Below are positions 9,450-20,179 of a stretch of DNA of 64,000 nucleotides, piece by piece. The stretch covers positions 22,903,620 through 22,967,619 of the forward strand of contig NW_020653854.1 in the NCBI RefSeq assembly GCF_003589595.1, read 5' to 3'. Positions within the stretch are counted from its first letter, which is position 1; the number at the start of each line of letters is the position of its first letter. Under the pieces are notes generated by a model. That model had not been told where the DNA came from and did not search any database. It saw nothing but the letters and a program-made list of their open reading frames with translations. The position numbers and the translations under genes were made by a program. Source of the stretch: Hyposmocoma kahamanoa (Eukaryota > Arthropoda > Insecta > Lepidoptera > Cosmopterigidae).

Positions 9450-9965
9450 AAAACTGTACATATATAGAAAGTAATGTTGCGTAGCAATTATATATGTGGT
9501 AGTCTGAACATATTACGGTCATTTTTCATTACTTACTAGAGTGAAGCGTCAATAGCAGGTTAACTAAAACAGTATATAAAATTATAGTACATTTTTATTC
9601 GAAAATGAAGTACTGTATACAGGTGTAACGTTTTTTTATGGGTACAAGACACTTGGTATGATTTTGTTACTGCATAAGGGTAATTTTGAGGTACGTTTTC
9701 TCTGCCAAATTTTGGTCGCAATCTTTATTATGTAAGTGTTCGAGTAAATTATCGCGAAAATTAACTAATATTTGATGTTGTTACACTCGAATGTTAAATT
9801 ACTTCATAATAAAGTTCTGCAATATTTAAATAACAGAAATTACCACCGAAATTACGTACAGAAAATTAACCTGTCACTTACCCACAAAATTACGTTATTG
9901 GTAATAAACACTATGTTAAAATCAATAGGGTCTGTTGGTGTAAGGGGAACACCGGTGGAAGAGGT
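9450..9965 (+). other. No gene recognised
   Basis: AT-rich 3' flank of array copy 4. A possible aataaa-like context lies near 9805-9830 but none is convincing. Confidence 0.35.
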
Positions 9966-9970
9966 ATTTA

Positions 9971-10135
9971 GGGCCGTATTCCAGAACTCTACTCAATGCT
10001 CAAGTCAGGACTTGAGTATGATTTAAAGCACTCGAAAGCATACTCAAGTCCCTGCCATTAGAGTCGTATTTCCAGTGCTTGAAATCATACTCAAGTCCTG
10101 ACTTGAGCATTGAGTAGAGTTCTGAAATACGATCC
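9971..10135. mobile_element. Foldback MITE, PIF/Harbinger-like
   Basis: Two arms of about 62 bp (gggccgtattccagaactct inward; ggatcgtatttcagaactct from the other end) nearly fill the 165-bp element. It is flanked by tta on both sides (9968-9970 and 10136-10138), the 3-bp TTA duplication typical of PIF/Harbinger. Confidence 0.8.
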
Positions 10136-10269
10136 TTATTGTCTCAGTCGAGAAAACAGATGAATAAATTAGTTTAAAGGATTTTAAACAGATGTCTCTA
10201 CGATGCTCCTAATGTAAAAGGTGCCCAAAACAAATTTGACAGTTGTGAAATCTTGGGAACACGAAGTTT

Positions 10270-10545
10270 CATCATCATCATCTTTATATCGTCAACACCA
10301 ACTGCTGGGTATAGGCGAACGCCCCGGCCACGTTCTACCGGGGCAGACGAACGTGTTCATCCCTGCAGTTAACCACAAATCCTGCCGCGTCCTTACCGAA
10401 GTCCATGTCCGCCAGAGACGACCGCGAAGGCGTATCACTCTCTCTCTTCTTCTCTCCTCTCTGTTCAATTCTCCTCTGCCTCAAAGGTTGTCTGGAAGAG
10501 ATCGGTTTCAGCGATACGGCCGCCTTTGCCCACATTAATTCTAAG
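10270..10545 (+). repeat. GC-rich repeat G fragment
   Basis: The segment cgttctaccggggcagacga, then gtgttcatccctgcagttaa, is the reverse-complement relative of 39775-39920. Translations of both share a NVFIPA-x-NHK-x2-R pattern, but no protein family is recognised. Confidence 0.5.
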
Positions 10546-10747
10546 TTGTCTATGTACTGTTTTTGTGTGTGAGCAATAAAATATCAAATGTAAGAAAGAT
10601 ATGGGGTTCATGTGCATAGGCCTCCTCTTTTGCAGCCAGCTCTATCGGTCTTTTGCGAGTCTCATCTATGGATGTTTAAATATATACTATGGTATACACG
10701 AGGTATATTTGACCTTTATAAGAAATTCGATGATTGTTACTATTACC

Positions 10748-11247
10748 CATCGAGTATATAACCAGAAACAGAGACGAAATGTCATTTAATTTGTTTGAAA
10801 ATTTTGTTGAATTCGAAACAATTGACGGGTGTCGTCAATTGTTTCCCTTCAAATCGATCAGTTTAACTTGAGCTTTGCTATAATGGACGAAAATTTAAAA
10901 TTACATGTTTAATATTTAATTACCGATGAAATGTGATACCATTTGTTTTATAATTACGTGTTTTGCTGTTTTTCCCACACCGCCGAATGGATGCCTTCCA
11001 ATGTTAGAGACATTATCTTTACTAGTACAATAAATACAGAATATTTTTGGAATATACGGAGACGTGTACGTGACGTATGTACCGTCACGTACACGGTTAG
11101 TTGTTGGCGCTGTACTATTTCAGCTTTCTAATTTGTGATTTCAGCGCAAACGAGAGTTGATATTTAAAAGTGATATAAGACCCATTTGTCTGATGAGTTG
11201 CCAGGAATGGATGGTCCTTATTTCGTCTCTATTTCTGGTTTTATAAG
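10748..11247 (+). mobile_element. Family D inverted-repeat element, copy 1
   Basis: Begins catcgagtatataaccagaa and ends in the inverse (tttcgtctctatttctggtt) with a decayed last few bases. About 500 bp, no transposase. It contains two small palindromes: gaaacaattgac with its inverse near 10818-10850, and cgtgtacgtgac with its inverse near 11062-11094. Confidence 0.75.
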
Positions 11248-11249
11248 TA

Positions 11250-11635
11250 AAGTAATAATCGTTGCAGCTCTAATTTATATGTAAACAATAATGTCACAAT
11301 GGACAAGAATAGAATGAGTGATGTAGTGTGTAAGGAAAGAGGAGAAGAGAGAAAGAGGCCAAGGACAGAGGCGCAGGACCGGCAGGCAGCGATCTTGTTG
11401 GCTGCATATTACAGTAGGACCTTTCTCAGGAATCAGGAAAAGTAAGGGCATTTCCTAGGTGAGGTATAACCTCCTAAGGCCGCGTGTAAAATGTTCATAA
11501 TACGTGAAGTAATTCTGATATATTATTCATATTATGATCACGTAAATGCCCAGTGTATCACATTCAAATAAGAGGGAAGCTTACTTAAAAGGCTTGCGTG
11601 CCAGACCCTATCAAAGGTTTCAGAAACGTCCAAAG
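11250..11635 (+). other. No gene recognised
   Basis: Mixed-composition sequence with a purine-rich stretch at 11335-11375 and nothing else. Confidence 0.35.
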
Positions 11636-11636
11636 A

Positions 11637-11790
11637 CACTGCAAGTGCTTCGCCAGAACGTTATCACTTGAGCCTTTTCAAGGCGAGAGTGAATAGGCAT
11701 TATTTGGGTGTGCATGCTCCATCGTCGACCCCATCGTCTCTTTCCATCAGATGAGATGGAGGTCAAATGCGCACTTATATTTTAATTTAA
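11637..11790 (+). pseudogene. LINE 3' end fragment (same family as 51640-52510)
   Basis: Matches the end of that LINE: cttttcaaggcgagagtgaa, taggcattatttgggtgtgc and the 3' untranslated gatggaggtcaaatgcgcac. Only the last coding residues remain. Confidence 0.7.
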
Positions 11791-11799
11791 AAAAAAGGC

Positions 11800-13138
11800 G
11801 CTATTATATTCTTTATGACCAGCATAGGGTATCTAGAAAAATACGTTTTCACCTCACTAGTTCGGAAAGGTTTTCTTTGTCATTAGAAATCTGCGTTAGA
11901 AAAGTTTTTTCCATTCACTGTGGTGCAGCTAACTTACTCTTTCCATGAAAAAAAAAACATAATGACACGTTCAACTACGCGATACGCTTTATTTTTATGT
12001 TATATAAATTCGTTGGTATATTTTATTCTCATTATTGTTGACATTAAATCGACAACGATAACTAATTTTGTTTATTGAATTATTTTAACTCATCGAAGAT
12101 CTAAACTAATTTGTTATAGTTCAACTGTTTTTCTTTCATCTACCATTTCCCTCGCTATAGTGAGGTGAAAAGTTGTGTGTTTCGCTCGGCAGCAAAGTTG
12201 TTTTGCGTCTCGTGGCTTGAAACCCTCGCTACGCTCAGAATCTTAATATCCTTCACTTGCTTAGGTTTCAATACAAGCGGTCGCGTCAAACAACAACTTT
12301 GCAGCCTTGCATAATAAAGAACTATTTTCATACAAAACTGAGGGCATACTTGCTTAACCCTGAAGCGTAATTATATTGTTTTTTGCTGGGTCTTAGAAGG
12401 TTAGGAGGGAGGCTTAGGTGTTTGTGTATTATACATAGCTTTGCTACCAGAGAAACATGGCGTGGAATTTTAAAAATCACATTTTCGTTTAGTGACGATA
12501 TTGATTTTAATGGGCACCACGTTATCAGCAGAGTGATACTAGCTTTGGAATATTGTGGTCGTTATTTGGCATTTATTGCGTCCTAAATGCCTATTACGGG
12601 AAATTAAATACCGGGAATTACGGGATACTCCCTTTAGGCAGTTATCGTAAGTGAGTTAGTGTTTTTGGGTCACCGGGACGCGGATACTTGGGACTATGAG
12701 CTGGGTAATGGGGAAACTATTTGGCAATATAAATGTAAAGGATATGCTCTAAGAGATTTGTAACATATTTGGAAAAAGAAATTTTTTATTATAATTAAAT
12801 ATTTAATATAATTAGCTAGAAAAACGATTCGAAATTAAAAAAAAAACATCTAACAAAATTTTAGCGAACTTTTATTAAATTTACAAATTATTGTTTTCTT
12901 AAGCCTAAACGAACGAAGTAATTTTTGGTACAAGATGTCTTACCGTGCTTACGCAATTACTCACAACACTTTATCAAATCAAATAAGAATCGACATAGTA
13001 ACAAGTAACAAAATACATAAGAAAATCGTTAGCAAATGGCTCACGTCACCGGAGCGAGGGCCGACAATGTCTCGCTCTGGATCTGTTCTGCTTTTATAAC
13101 TTGGCGAAGGACGGTGCACAGCCGAGAGGGGTGTACAA
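11800..13138 (+). other. No gene recognised; imperfect inverted repeat at 12185-12305
   Basis: Mostly AT-rich. Around 12185-12305 the text agcaaagttgttttgcg faces an inverse copy (caaacaacaactttgc), suggesting an old inverted-repeat element. No coding support elsewhere. Confidence 0.35.
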
Positions 13139-13140
13139 GC

Positions 13141-13141
13141 T

Positions 13142-13173
<32 letters not shown>

Positions 13174-13183
13174 TATATATATT
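13141..13183. repeat. TA dinucleotide repeat
   Basis: Alternating ta interrupted once by cacat. Confidence 0.9.
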
Positions 13184-13184
13184 T

Positions 13185-13325
13185 GTATTTATTTTTAAAT
13201 TAGATACTATGACCAATCATTATAAAAATTTAATATAGTGTTTCAAATTATGATTGTGTGAGTTTTGGGTGGTTTTGGTGACAGTGGTTGTGATAGTAAT
13301 CGATTCCATTGTTTTTTTCTTCAGA
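13185..13325 (+). mobile_element. Family X repeat fragment (3' part)
   Basis: Shares the end region of the X copies at 15705 and 50112: ttttaaattagatactatg, gattgtgtgagttttggg and gacagtggttgtgatagtaa in the same order. It lacks the THAP-like part. Confidence 0.55.
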
Positions 13326-13605
13326 GATTTAGCGTAGGTAAGTACGTATTTCGTATTTTAAAATTGTTTTAATGGTTTTCTTTTACATTCAGTCATGGTG
13401 TTGCACTGAAACATTCCAGATACCTATGGAAAAGAGAAGTCCCAACGAGATTCTAATCCGCGAACTCTTCGTCTACTTTCCAGAGTGCTTATCGCATGGA
13501 CACCGAGTTCGTCAAACATAACATTGTATTGTCGTATTACGAATTACTTTAAGGCGTGAAATATCAATTTTAAGCTCATTACTTCTACTGAAGACTTCGG
13601 TTGCT

Positions 13606-13765
13606 TAACTTGGTGATGGGATGAACAAATCGTGCGCCTGATGGTAAAGATACACCTGTCCGTAACAGTTGCAGTGCCACTCAGAGCTTTAAATCGCAAA
13701 GATCTGAGGTGCACTGCCTCTGCGCCCATCACCCTGATACATAAGTTGAAAAGTCCCATTGTTAT
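13606..13765 (+). mobile_element. Family A element, copy 4 (truncated)
   Basis: Covers gtgatgggatgaacaaatcg to ataagttgaaaagtccc. The rest is missing. Confidence 0.65.
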
Positions 13766-13769
13766 TGTT

Positions 13770-14070
13770 TTTTTTATTGAAAAAGTACTTATTTTCTAAT
13801 TACAAGCTTCGCTTACAAAACCCTTCCGGTTTCATCCGCGGCAAGTTTCGTCATTTAAGTAAAGATATAATATAATAGAGCAAAAATCTTAAATACTAAC
13901 TTAATTACATCTGGACAGGTACAAAAACATGCTTAGTTACATATGCATATAAATGGCATGTAATAGCAATTAAGCAATTTATAAAATAAACTCTATATCT
14001 TCAGTTTTCAAATAATGCTTCGTAATGTATGATTTATAGTATTTGTTGTTTTGATAACTGCGTATAAATT
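13770..14070 (+). other. No gene recognised
   Basis: AT-rich, no supported feature. Confidence 0.35.
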
Positions 14071-14071
14071 C

Positions 14072-14330
14072 CTAACTCATATTGTTCAGTAATGCAGGTA
14101 ACAAATATTTCCAATTACTTTTTCCATAATAGTTATTGAATTTAGGTATTATGAATTTCTTTCGATGAATTATTTTTCTTAATGTAGTGTGACGGGGGTA
14201 CAGGATAATCTTTGTGAAGTTATGATATTCATCTGTTATGCGTGGTAAATGAAGTTTTCTAAATTCGTTCTGATCTGAATGTTCTGGGCAGTGTTTCGGA
14301 ATTAATTCTACTGCTCTCGCGCTCATAGAA
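14072..14330 (-). pseudogene. Possible LINE reverse-transcriptase tail
   Basis: An 84-codon frame on the - strand ends in IPKFNNYYGKSNWKYLLPAL and LNN. This is like the thumb/C-terminal tail of CR1/Jockey-type polymerases, in which an R-x-Y-x-P block is followed by YGxxSxxYxxPxxxN. No catalytic motif is present and the upstream frame is closed. An unrelated host exon is possible. Confidence 0.35.
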
Positions 14331-14334
14331 TAGG

Positions 14335-14720
14335 AAATTTCCTATTTTGGGACCTGGTAATTGGTGTAGTTGTATGGCACACTATTTTGGTTATAATTAC
14401 AAGTACATGAATGAATGCTGTTTTATTTATTTCTCAATCACAAAACAGGCTTAAGAGTAAGGAACTTAAGGTTAATTACAAGACTAAAAATTGGTCAGAC
14501 TGTTTTGTGAGAGACTGGTACATAACTATCTAATAACTGTCCTTTGGCCAAATTAGACAGCACTCTGATTTGTAATTAATAATGTCATATTTACTGCGCA
14601 TAATTAACAACATCGAATGCTGTTGAGGTCCAATAAATAATGATATAAAAATTGAAATAAGATTTGTACAATGGCGGCTTCTTTTTCGATATTAAAAAAA
14701 GGTTTGACTTATACCTTTTT
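14335..14720 (+). other. No gene recognised
   Basis: AT-rich sequence without supported features. Confidence 0.35.
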
Positions 14721-14721
14721 C

Positions 14722-14905
14722 TAGCAGCAGTAAATTTCCTTGCGTAAAGGGTCCGTGTAGTACTGCCACCGTGCCTCCCGTCCTGCCGCCAAGCGGTAAT
14801 GTGAGCACTACTGCGTACCGATTTTAAAGGGTGCTTTTGTTACGTCTCTTCATGAGAGGTGCAGTGGCAGTTCCCCGCAGATCTTTACGATTTTACTAGT
14901 AACGT
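14722..14905 (-). mobile_element. Family A element, copy 5 (truncated)
   Basis: Recognised by tgccgccaagcggtaatgtg and gcagtggcagttccccgcag; the part between has lost several blocks. Confidence 0.6.
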
Positions 14906-15284
14906 CACTTGTTGTAAAACTTATATGGTGTCACCATACCGTACTGCTTGAGAAACTGTTTTTTTTTTGTACAGACGTCAGCACATCAAGTTACACGTTA
15001 ACGGATCTTGTTCCGTTACATTAGAAGCGATATTCGAAAGTGTATATATAAGCTTGAGGTAAAATTTAAAAAGCAAAACGTCAAAGCATTTCCTTCATAT
15101 TTTCCACCGGCCGCCATCATTCACGTTCGAGTGCTCTGTCAACTAAGCACGAAAACTCGTTCTCACGTCACCTGGTACGTGTTTCCAATATTTCTAATGA
15201 AATAATATTCGAATTGTGGTGAAAAAGATTATTCTGATAATATCGAGTACGAGATTATGGAAAAATATGAAAAACAGCAACGCA

Positions 15285-15700
15285 GACAACTAAAAAGAAA
15301 TGATCGTGAACGTAGCTATCAATTATGAACAACTGAGTCCACATTACTTGTAATATAATACATTAGAAGCAACGTAACCATGCTTGAAGAACCGAGTTGC
15401 TATCTACAATTTTGCTAAACATGTCTAATGTGTATGCATAAGTTTAGTGCAAAATCTCTCTAATTCATACTCACAGAACAATAATACAGACAACTAGACA
15501 ACTAGAAAGAAATGATCGTGAACGTAGCTATCAATTATGAACAACTGAGTCCACATTACTTGTAATATAATACATTAGAAGCAACGTAACCACTTGAAGA
15601 ACCGAGTTGCTATCTACAATTTTGCTAAACATGTCTAATGTGTATGCATAAGTTTAGTGCAAAATCTCTCTAATTCATACTCACAGAACAATAATACAGT
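15285..15700. repeat. Tandem duplication, 212-bp unit, two copies
   Basis: Both copies contain gaaatgatcgtgaacgtagc, acattacttgtaatataata and gtgtatgcataagtttagtg, offset by 212 bp. The copies differ by a 2-base gap after gcaacgtaacca and few substitutions, so the duplication is recent. Confidence 0.85.
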
Positions 15701-15704
15701 AGAA

Positions 15705-16335
15705 GTGCATAGTGAGCGTGCCACGTGGGCCAACAGTACGCGGAGTTCTACATACTTGAGCTCAGTCCGCCATTTTGTATGTTATGGTCGTGTCAATTAT
15801 CTCACGCAAAACTTCGAAAATCGTGAAAAAGAGCCTTATCTTACTAATTTGGAGTGCAAAAATGATGGTCACACCTGTAATATTATCATTGGTGGTGTTT
15901 TATATCATCGCTAGGTCTTATTTTGTTTAATTATAATAATTTTTCCATTTTCTGTTCATCGTAATTTTTTTTTTGTTATGAGAAACGAAAATAAACTTTA
16001 TACCACTGTTATATGGTCGACTTTTTTTGGAGAATGTATAGGCGTTAATTATTCATCGTCTCATAGACTTTCAGCGTTAACTACTAGATGGCAGCACATT
16101 GAATAAAATTTCAATATAAAATCAAAACGTCGTAACTTGCAATACTAAGAATTTAACTTACAACGATGTGCAAACTGGGTAAAATTTAATTTACATTTAA
16201 CAATCTGGAATTTGTTACATCTTTTTAAATTAGAAACTACAAACCAAACATTATCAAGATTTCATAGTATTTAACGTAAGATTGTGTGAGAATTGGCGAC
16301 AGCGTTTTTGATAGTAATTTCATTGCTTTTTTTCC
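15705..16335 (+). mobile_element. Family X repeat with broken THAP-type N-terminal exon
   Basis: Homologous to 50112-50677 (reverse). The stretch 15830-15914 encodes EPYLTNLECKNDGHT and ends GGVLYHR then stop. In THAP zinc fingers the chain starts M-P-x-C-x4-C-x-N and reaches a SFHxFP-like turn. The second Cys and N of this pattern are here, the first Cys is lost (CTT), and the end YHR fits the turn. A downstream non-coding half includes ctagatggcagcacattga and gattgtgtgagaattggcga. No transposase domain is present. THAP origin is inferred from pattern only. Confidence 0.5.
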
Positions 16336-16339
16336 TTCC

Positions 16340-16665
16340 GTGTTCGTACCCTTGGCAAAACAAAGTCGCCTTCGTGATTATACGTCAAAAGTGCTCTAGT
16401 CACAAAAATAATACTAACTATATGAAAGAAATTATGGACATTACCTGTATTACAATTTCATTTATATACATACTTTTCAGATGCGCCATATGAACCAAGA
16501 TCGATGACAAGTATCGGGTGACCCACCAGACGCTCAAATGAACGACTATACAGCTATATAATACTTCCCGACTTACCCAACTGCTTCATTACGCCCACCT
16601 ATAACTGGTGCACTTCGTCTAGGAGAACCTGAACAAATGTCACCCACAGAACATTTTTTATGTAG
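16340..16665 (+). other. No gene recognised
   Basis: Mixed sequence, no supported feature. Confidence 0.35.
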
Positions 16666-16666
16666 T

Positions 16667-16888
16667 AAGTGACGGGACGAACAAGTCGTGCGCCTGCTGG
16701 TGAGCGACATGCCTGTCCATAATAGTTGCCGTGCCATTCAGAGCTTTAAATCACAAAGATCTGAGCGACACTGCCACTGCGCCCTTCACTCTGAGACTTA
16801 CATTGCAGCTTGGTGACAGAAATAAGTAAGGTGGCCATATTTCCCAGGACGAACTTTTTCACAAGAAGCTCTACTGCTACTAAAATTA
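16667..16888 (+). mobile_element. Family A element, copy 6
   Basis: Starts gtgacgggacgaacaagtcg, ends agctctactgctactaaaat. It lacks the central caggcacatgggac block. Confidence 0.7.
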
Positions 16889-16889
16889 C

Positions 16890-17390
16890 CGCCCTCTGTT
16901 CAAATGCTGCACCAAATGGCGGCTCCGGTACATTTAGCTTTCTCAATCAATTGGCGCCCCAAATGACTTCTGGATTTGGCGAACCCCCAGAATGATGAAT
17001 TGTCATAACTAGTGGAGATAGACCCTTCTGTGACAAAAGACTTACGGCAACGAGATCCAAATTGATATTTCCGCACGTATACAACCGCTACCATAAGGTG
17101 AACAGAAGAAACCTGTATAAATAACGTGCTATTAGACAATTACTGACCACCAAATAGTAAGTAACCTTAATTGACGCTCCTAGAGATGAAGAGTGAGTTA
17201 AAACCCAATCAACCTGGCAGGGTTTCAACCGGGCTTTTACCCATTTCTACCCAAAATCCTGGGCGGAAACGGCGTATAAGGAATTTGGTGTAATGTCATA
17301 CTTACTTCAAATTTCGGTGTAAAAAAAAATATTTTTTTTACTAAAAAGAGGGTACTGTCCTGTGGATTCTCGCTATTAAGGATATAATAA
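16890..17390 (+). other. No gene recognised
   Basis: No supported coding or RNA feature. Confidence 0.35.
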
Positions 17391-17391
17391 T

Positions 17392-17985
17392 AATAATCGC
17401 TCTAAAGTACGGACTAGTGCAAAAGAGGTTGCTATATTACAAGTATTCACCGGAGCCAATACTCGAAGATGACCGCACCAAAATCTATTGGGATCGATCT
17501 ATTATCACGGACAGGACTATTCTTGCGAATAAGCCTGATATTGTGATATTGGATCGATCGCAGTCGAGGGTATTTCTTGTGGACGTCACCATCCCGCATG
17601 ACGAGGGTCTCGTAAAAGCTGAAACCGAGAAACGCCGGAAGTATCTCGACCTGGCGAACGAGATCACCGACATGTGGGATGTGGCCTCCACTGAAATAAT
17701 CCCAATTGTTTTGTCCGCAAATGGGTTAATTCCAGTCAGCCTTTCTAACAGCTTGAGGCGGTTGGATTTCTGTGGTGTGTCGCTTCCAGCTAAATGCAGA
17801 AGGCGGTCCTGCTCGATACGGCACGTATTGTTCGCAGATTCTTGGACCTGAGTCCCTGACCCCGGCCGACTGTGCCATTGCCGGGAAATACCGCCTCTCC
17901 CATTTAAAAAATCAAAATTAATCTTTTAGGCCTTGGGAGAGGCGAGAGTTTAAAATAAATACAATAATAATAATAATAATAACGC
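17392..17985 (+). pseudogene. R4/Dong-like LINE fragment: restriction-like endonuclease domain
   Basis: The open frame to 17851 encodes the C-terminal part of a LINE polyprotein. Residues YWDRSIITDRTILANKPDIV, then a basic-acidic strand VFLVDVTIPHDE and the helix EKRRKYLDLANEITDMWDV fit the PD-(D/E)xK-type nuclease that follows the polymerase in R2/R4-type LINEs: the catalytic D of KPDIV, D of LVDVTI and the K-rich helix are visible. It is flanked by TAA-type runs (ataataataataat at 17384-17397; a longer run at 17963-17982). Dong of Bombyx is known to insert into TAA repeats, which fits. 5' truncated, so not active. Confidence 0.65.
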
Positions 17986-18158
17986 ACACGGGTCGCGGGT
18001 GCCATGGACACACTCGCAGACAACCACAAATTACACCCAAACTCACGAAAGAAATAATTGAAGGCCATAAACATATTTTTCCCAGCCTGGGAATCGTACA
18101 TTGGACCTCTGTGTGGCAGTCCGGCATGGTAACCGTTCGGCCACGGAAGCAGTTAGTA
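17986..18158 (-). mobile_element. S1 tRNA-derived SINE
   Basis: Reverse copy of the element at 8791: B box complement (gcctgggaatcg), A box complement (accgttcggccacggaagca) and the acacccaaactcacgaaaga body. Confidence 0.65.
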
Positions 18159-18309
18159 AGTGCATACGATTTAACGATTTATTGTAACACATTTTATGAA
18201 CATGTAAAGTGAATGTAAAGGTTGTTACATTACGCACTGTAGACAAGAGAGACAAAAACATTAAATAGAAACAAGAACAAGCATCTGGTAAATAGTAGCA
18301 TCTTACTAG

Positions 18310-18358
18310 CAGAATTTTTGCTACTCATTATAATAAATAATGAGTAGCAAAAATTCTG
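18310..18358. repeat. Perfect 21-bp hairpin
   Basis: 18310-18330 and 18338-18358 are exact reverse complements around a 7-base AT loop. No U-run tail or flanking transcript signal shows a terminator or RNA gene. Confidence 0.85.
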
Positions 18359-18589
18359 ATTTTGTCGTAATCATGACAGTCAACGAACACAACTCTAATA
18401 AAATTATAAATGGCGGCCATTAAATTCTCTCTGGCAGCCATTATTCAAACGCAATATTACGAAGGAACTTTGAATTATACAACTTAAAGGAGAGCCTTAT
18501 AGATCGATTTCAAAATACCAAGCTGTTTTGTAATCGGGCGCTGACTTGTAGATGACCATCTCAAAAGCGGTACTCAAGAGAACTAACAA

Positions 18590-18895
18590 GAAAAGAGATG
18601 TGACGAGGAGGATGGAAGCAACTTCAGAGTGCGATGTTAATCATTTTATTCCACCTTCCCCTTTCCATCATTCGGGGACTAGACGTATGCTGGGGTTAAA
18701 CTCCTATGTTGTGGATATTCCAAGGCTATGGAGTGGAATTCTCTGCTTGCAGACTTATTCCCCGAACGTTATAACTTGAGCGTTTTTAAGGCATTTCAAG
18801 ACGAGAGTGAATAGACATTATTTAGACCAGGTGTGTACATCGTCGACGTCATTGATACTTTTCATCAGGTGAAATGGAAGTCAAATGCGCGCTAA
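18590..18895 (+). pseudogene. LINE C-terminal fragment with internal deletions
   Basis: Carries NHFIPPSPFHHSGTRR, then VVDIPR, WNSLLADLFP-like and the end ARVN text of the LINE at 51640-52510, plus its 3' gaaatggaagtcaaatgcgc. Frames are broken. Confidence 0.7.
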
Positions 18896-18899
18896 TTGG

Positions 18900-19510
18900 A
18901 GAAGCCTGAACACAAGAAACTGCAGGACAGCTCCCTGAGACAATTATCTCATTCAGAGTCGCTTTCACTAGAATATTAGGCAAACCAAAAAAGCGCAGCG
19001 CTGTCTCACAACGATTTATTTTAGGTCTTAAACTGATAAGTTTATGACCTAAGTTCATGTACATTAATGGCGAATCAGAATTCTATTTACTAGGCAACAA
19101 TATTTAAATTCCTCTGAATAATGAAAGTTAAAACGTAAAGCCAAATAAATAGAGCGACAGTTAGATTCACGAGGTCGCTGTGCGGGTTGAGCGCGGTGAA
19201 CTTTGTGTCAAATAAATGCGTGCTTAGTGTAGTGTAATAAGGTTCCATCTGCAAAATGACAATTTTTCATAAGAGACGTTCTATGAACGAATTTGGTCGA
19301 TAACATTTTTATTCTTATACAGGAGAGTTATAAAATTACAAATAATACATAATTTGTTTCATGTAGTTCGTATTAGTTTTATGAATTTCATGTGATATAT
19401 TCAAGTCCAGTTTTGACGTATGATCAATTGACCACATGTAACGTTATTCATTCGTCACTAATGTTTCAAATAGTTGGCGTTGTATTAATGTCACGTCGGG
19501 ACTCCGATTC
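18900..19510 (+). other. No gene; contains a dispersed repeat shared with 56140-56260
   Basis: From about 19225 the text gtaataaggttccatctgca and the following gttctatgaacgaa recur at 56155-56215. Both are old, non-coding copies. Confidence 0.45.
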
Positions 19511-19513
19511 ATA

Positions 19514-19758
19514 AATAACCTAACCTCCGGTTAAAAAAACCGACCTCAAAAGTCATTCAACCCCTAGTTTGCCACCCTTAGAGGTGCAATATTTTCTTTA
19601 AATTTAAATGGGAACACATCTGAGGTACCTTCTTTCCAACAAAAAAAGAATCATCAAAATTAGTTGACAAATGGCGGAGTTATCACGTAATATACATACA
19701 AAAAAGAAAACCTACAAATGAATTCAGAACCTCCTCCTTTTTTTGAAGTCGGTTAATA
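19514..19758 (-). mobile_element. Family C element, copy 1
   Basis: Bounded by ggttaaaaaaaccgacctca and ctttttttgaagtcggttaa, the two family ends in inverse relation. Non-coding. Confidence 0.7.
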
Positions 19759-19867
19759 ACCTTCATTTTAGCAGTATTCATGTTTGATTTCAAAGCTAAA
19801 AGAAAACAAATGAACAAGGACAGCATTTTCAAATTTAGAAACTAAGATTTTATTTGAAAATAGTTTG

Positions 19868-20176
19868 TATATTTTGTATATTTTACGTATTTATATACGC
19901 GCCGTAAACGCGTGTACGCGCGTATGTATCGCGCATTTTGATAAGAGATAGTTTAAATTTTAGTTTTGTTTGTTAATTTCAGTTAATTTTTGAAATGAAG
20001 CAACTACATGAAATGCTATATAAGCTTCTTGCTTGTAACGCAACATTTGCGCGCGTTTGAATCGATTTACTACAGTGTGTCTGCGGCGCGTGTAAGCGCA
20101 AATGACACACGTATACGCGCCGATTACGCGTGTTTACGGCGCGTGCAAAATATAAAATACGCCGTGTGCAAAGGCT
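19868..20176. repeat. CG-rich inverted-repeat pair
   Basis: tatacgcgccgtaaacgcgt at about 19893 faces the inverse of tacgcgtgtttacggcgcgt at about 20125. The ends include an AT-rich tattttgtat block. Likely a MITE with diverged ends. Confidence 0.5.
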
Positions 20177-20179
20177 CTT

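Noticed and set aside
10221..10538. Protein-coding call for the NVFIPAxNHK frame
   Set aside because: The pattern recurs only in repeat G copies in either orientation, with stops and no known family; treated as repeat.
12185..12305. MITE call for the gcaaagttg inverted repeat
   Set aside because: The arms are short and imperfect and no target duplication is visible, so it is only mentioned in the spacer note.
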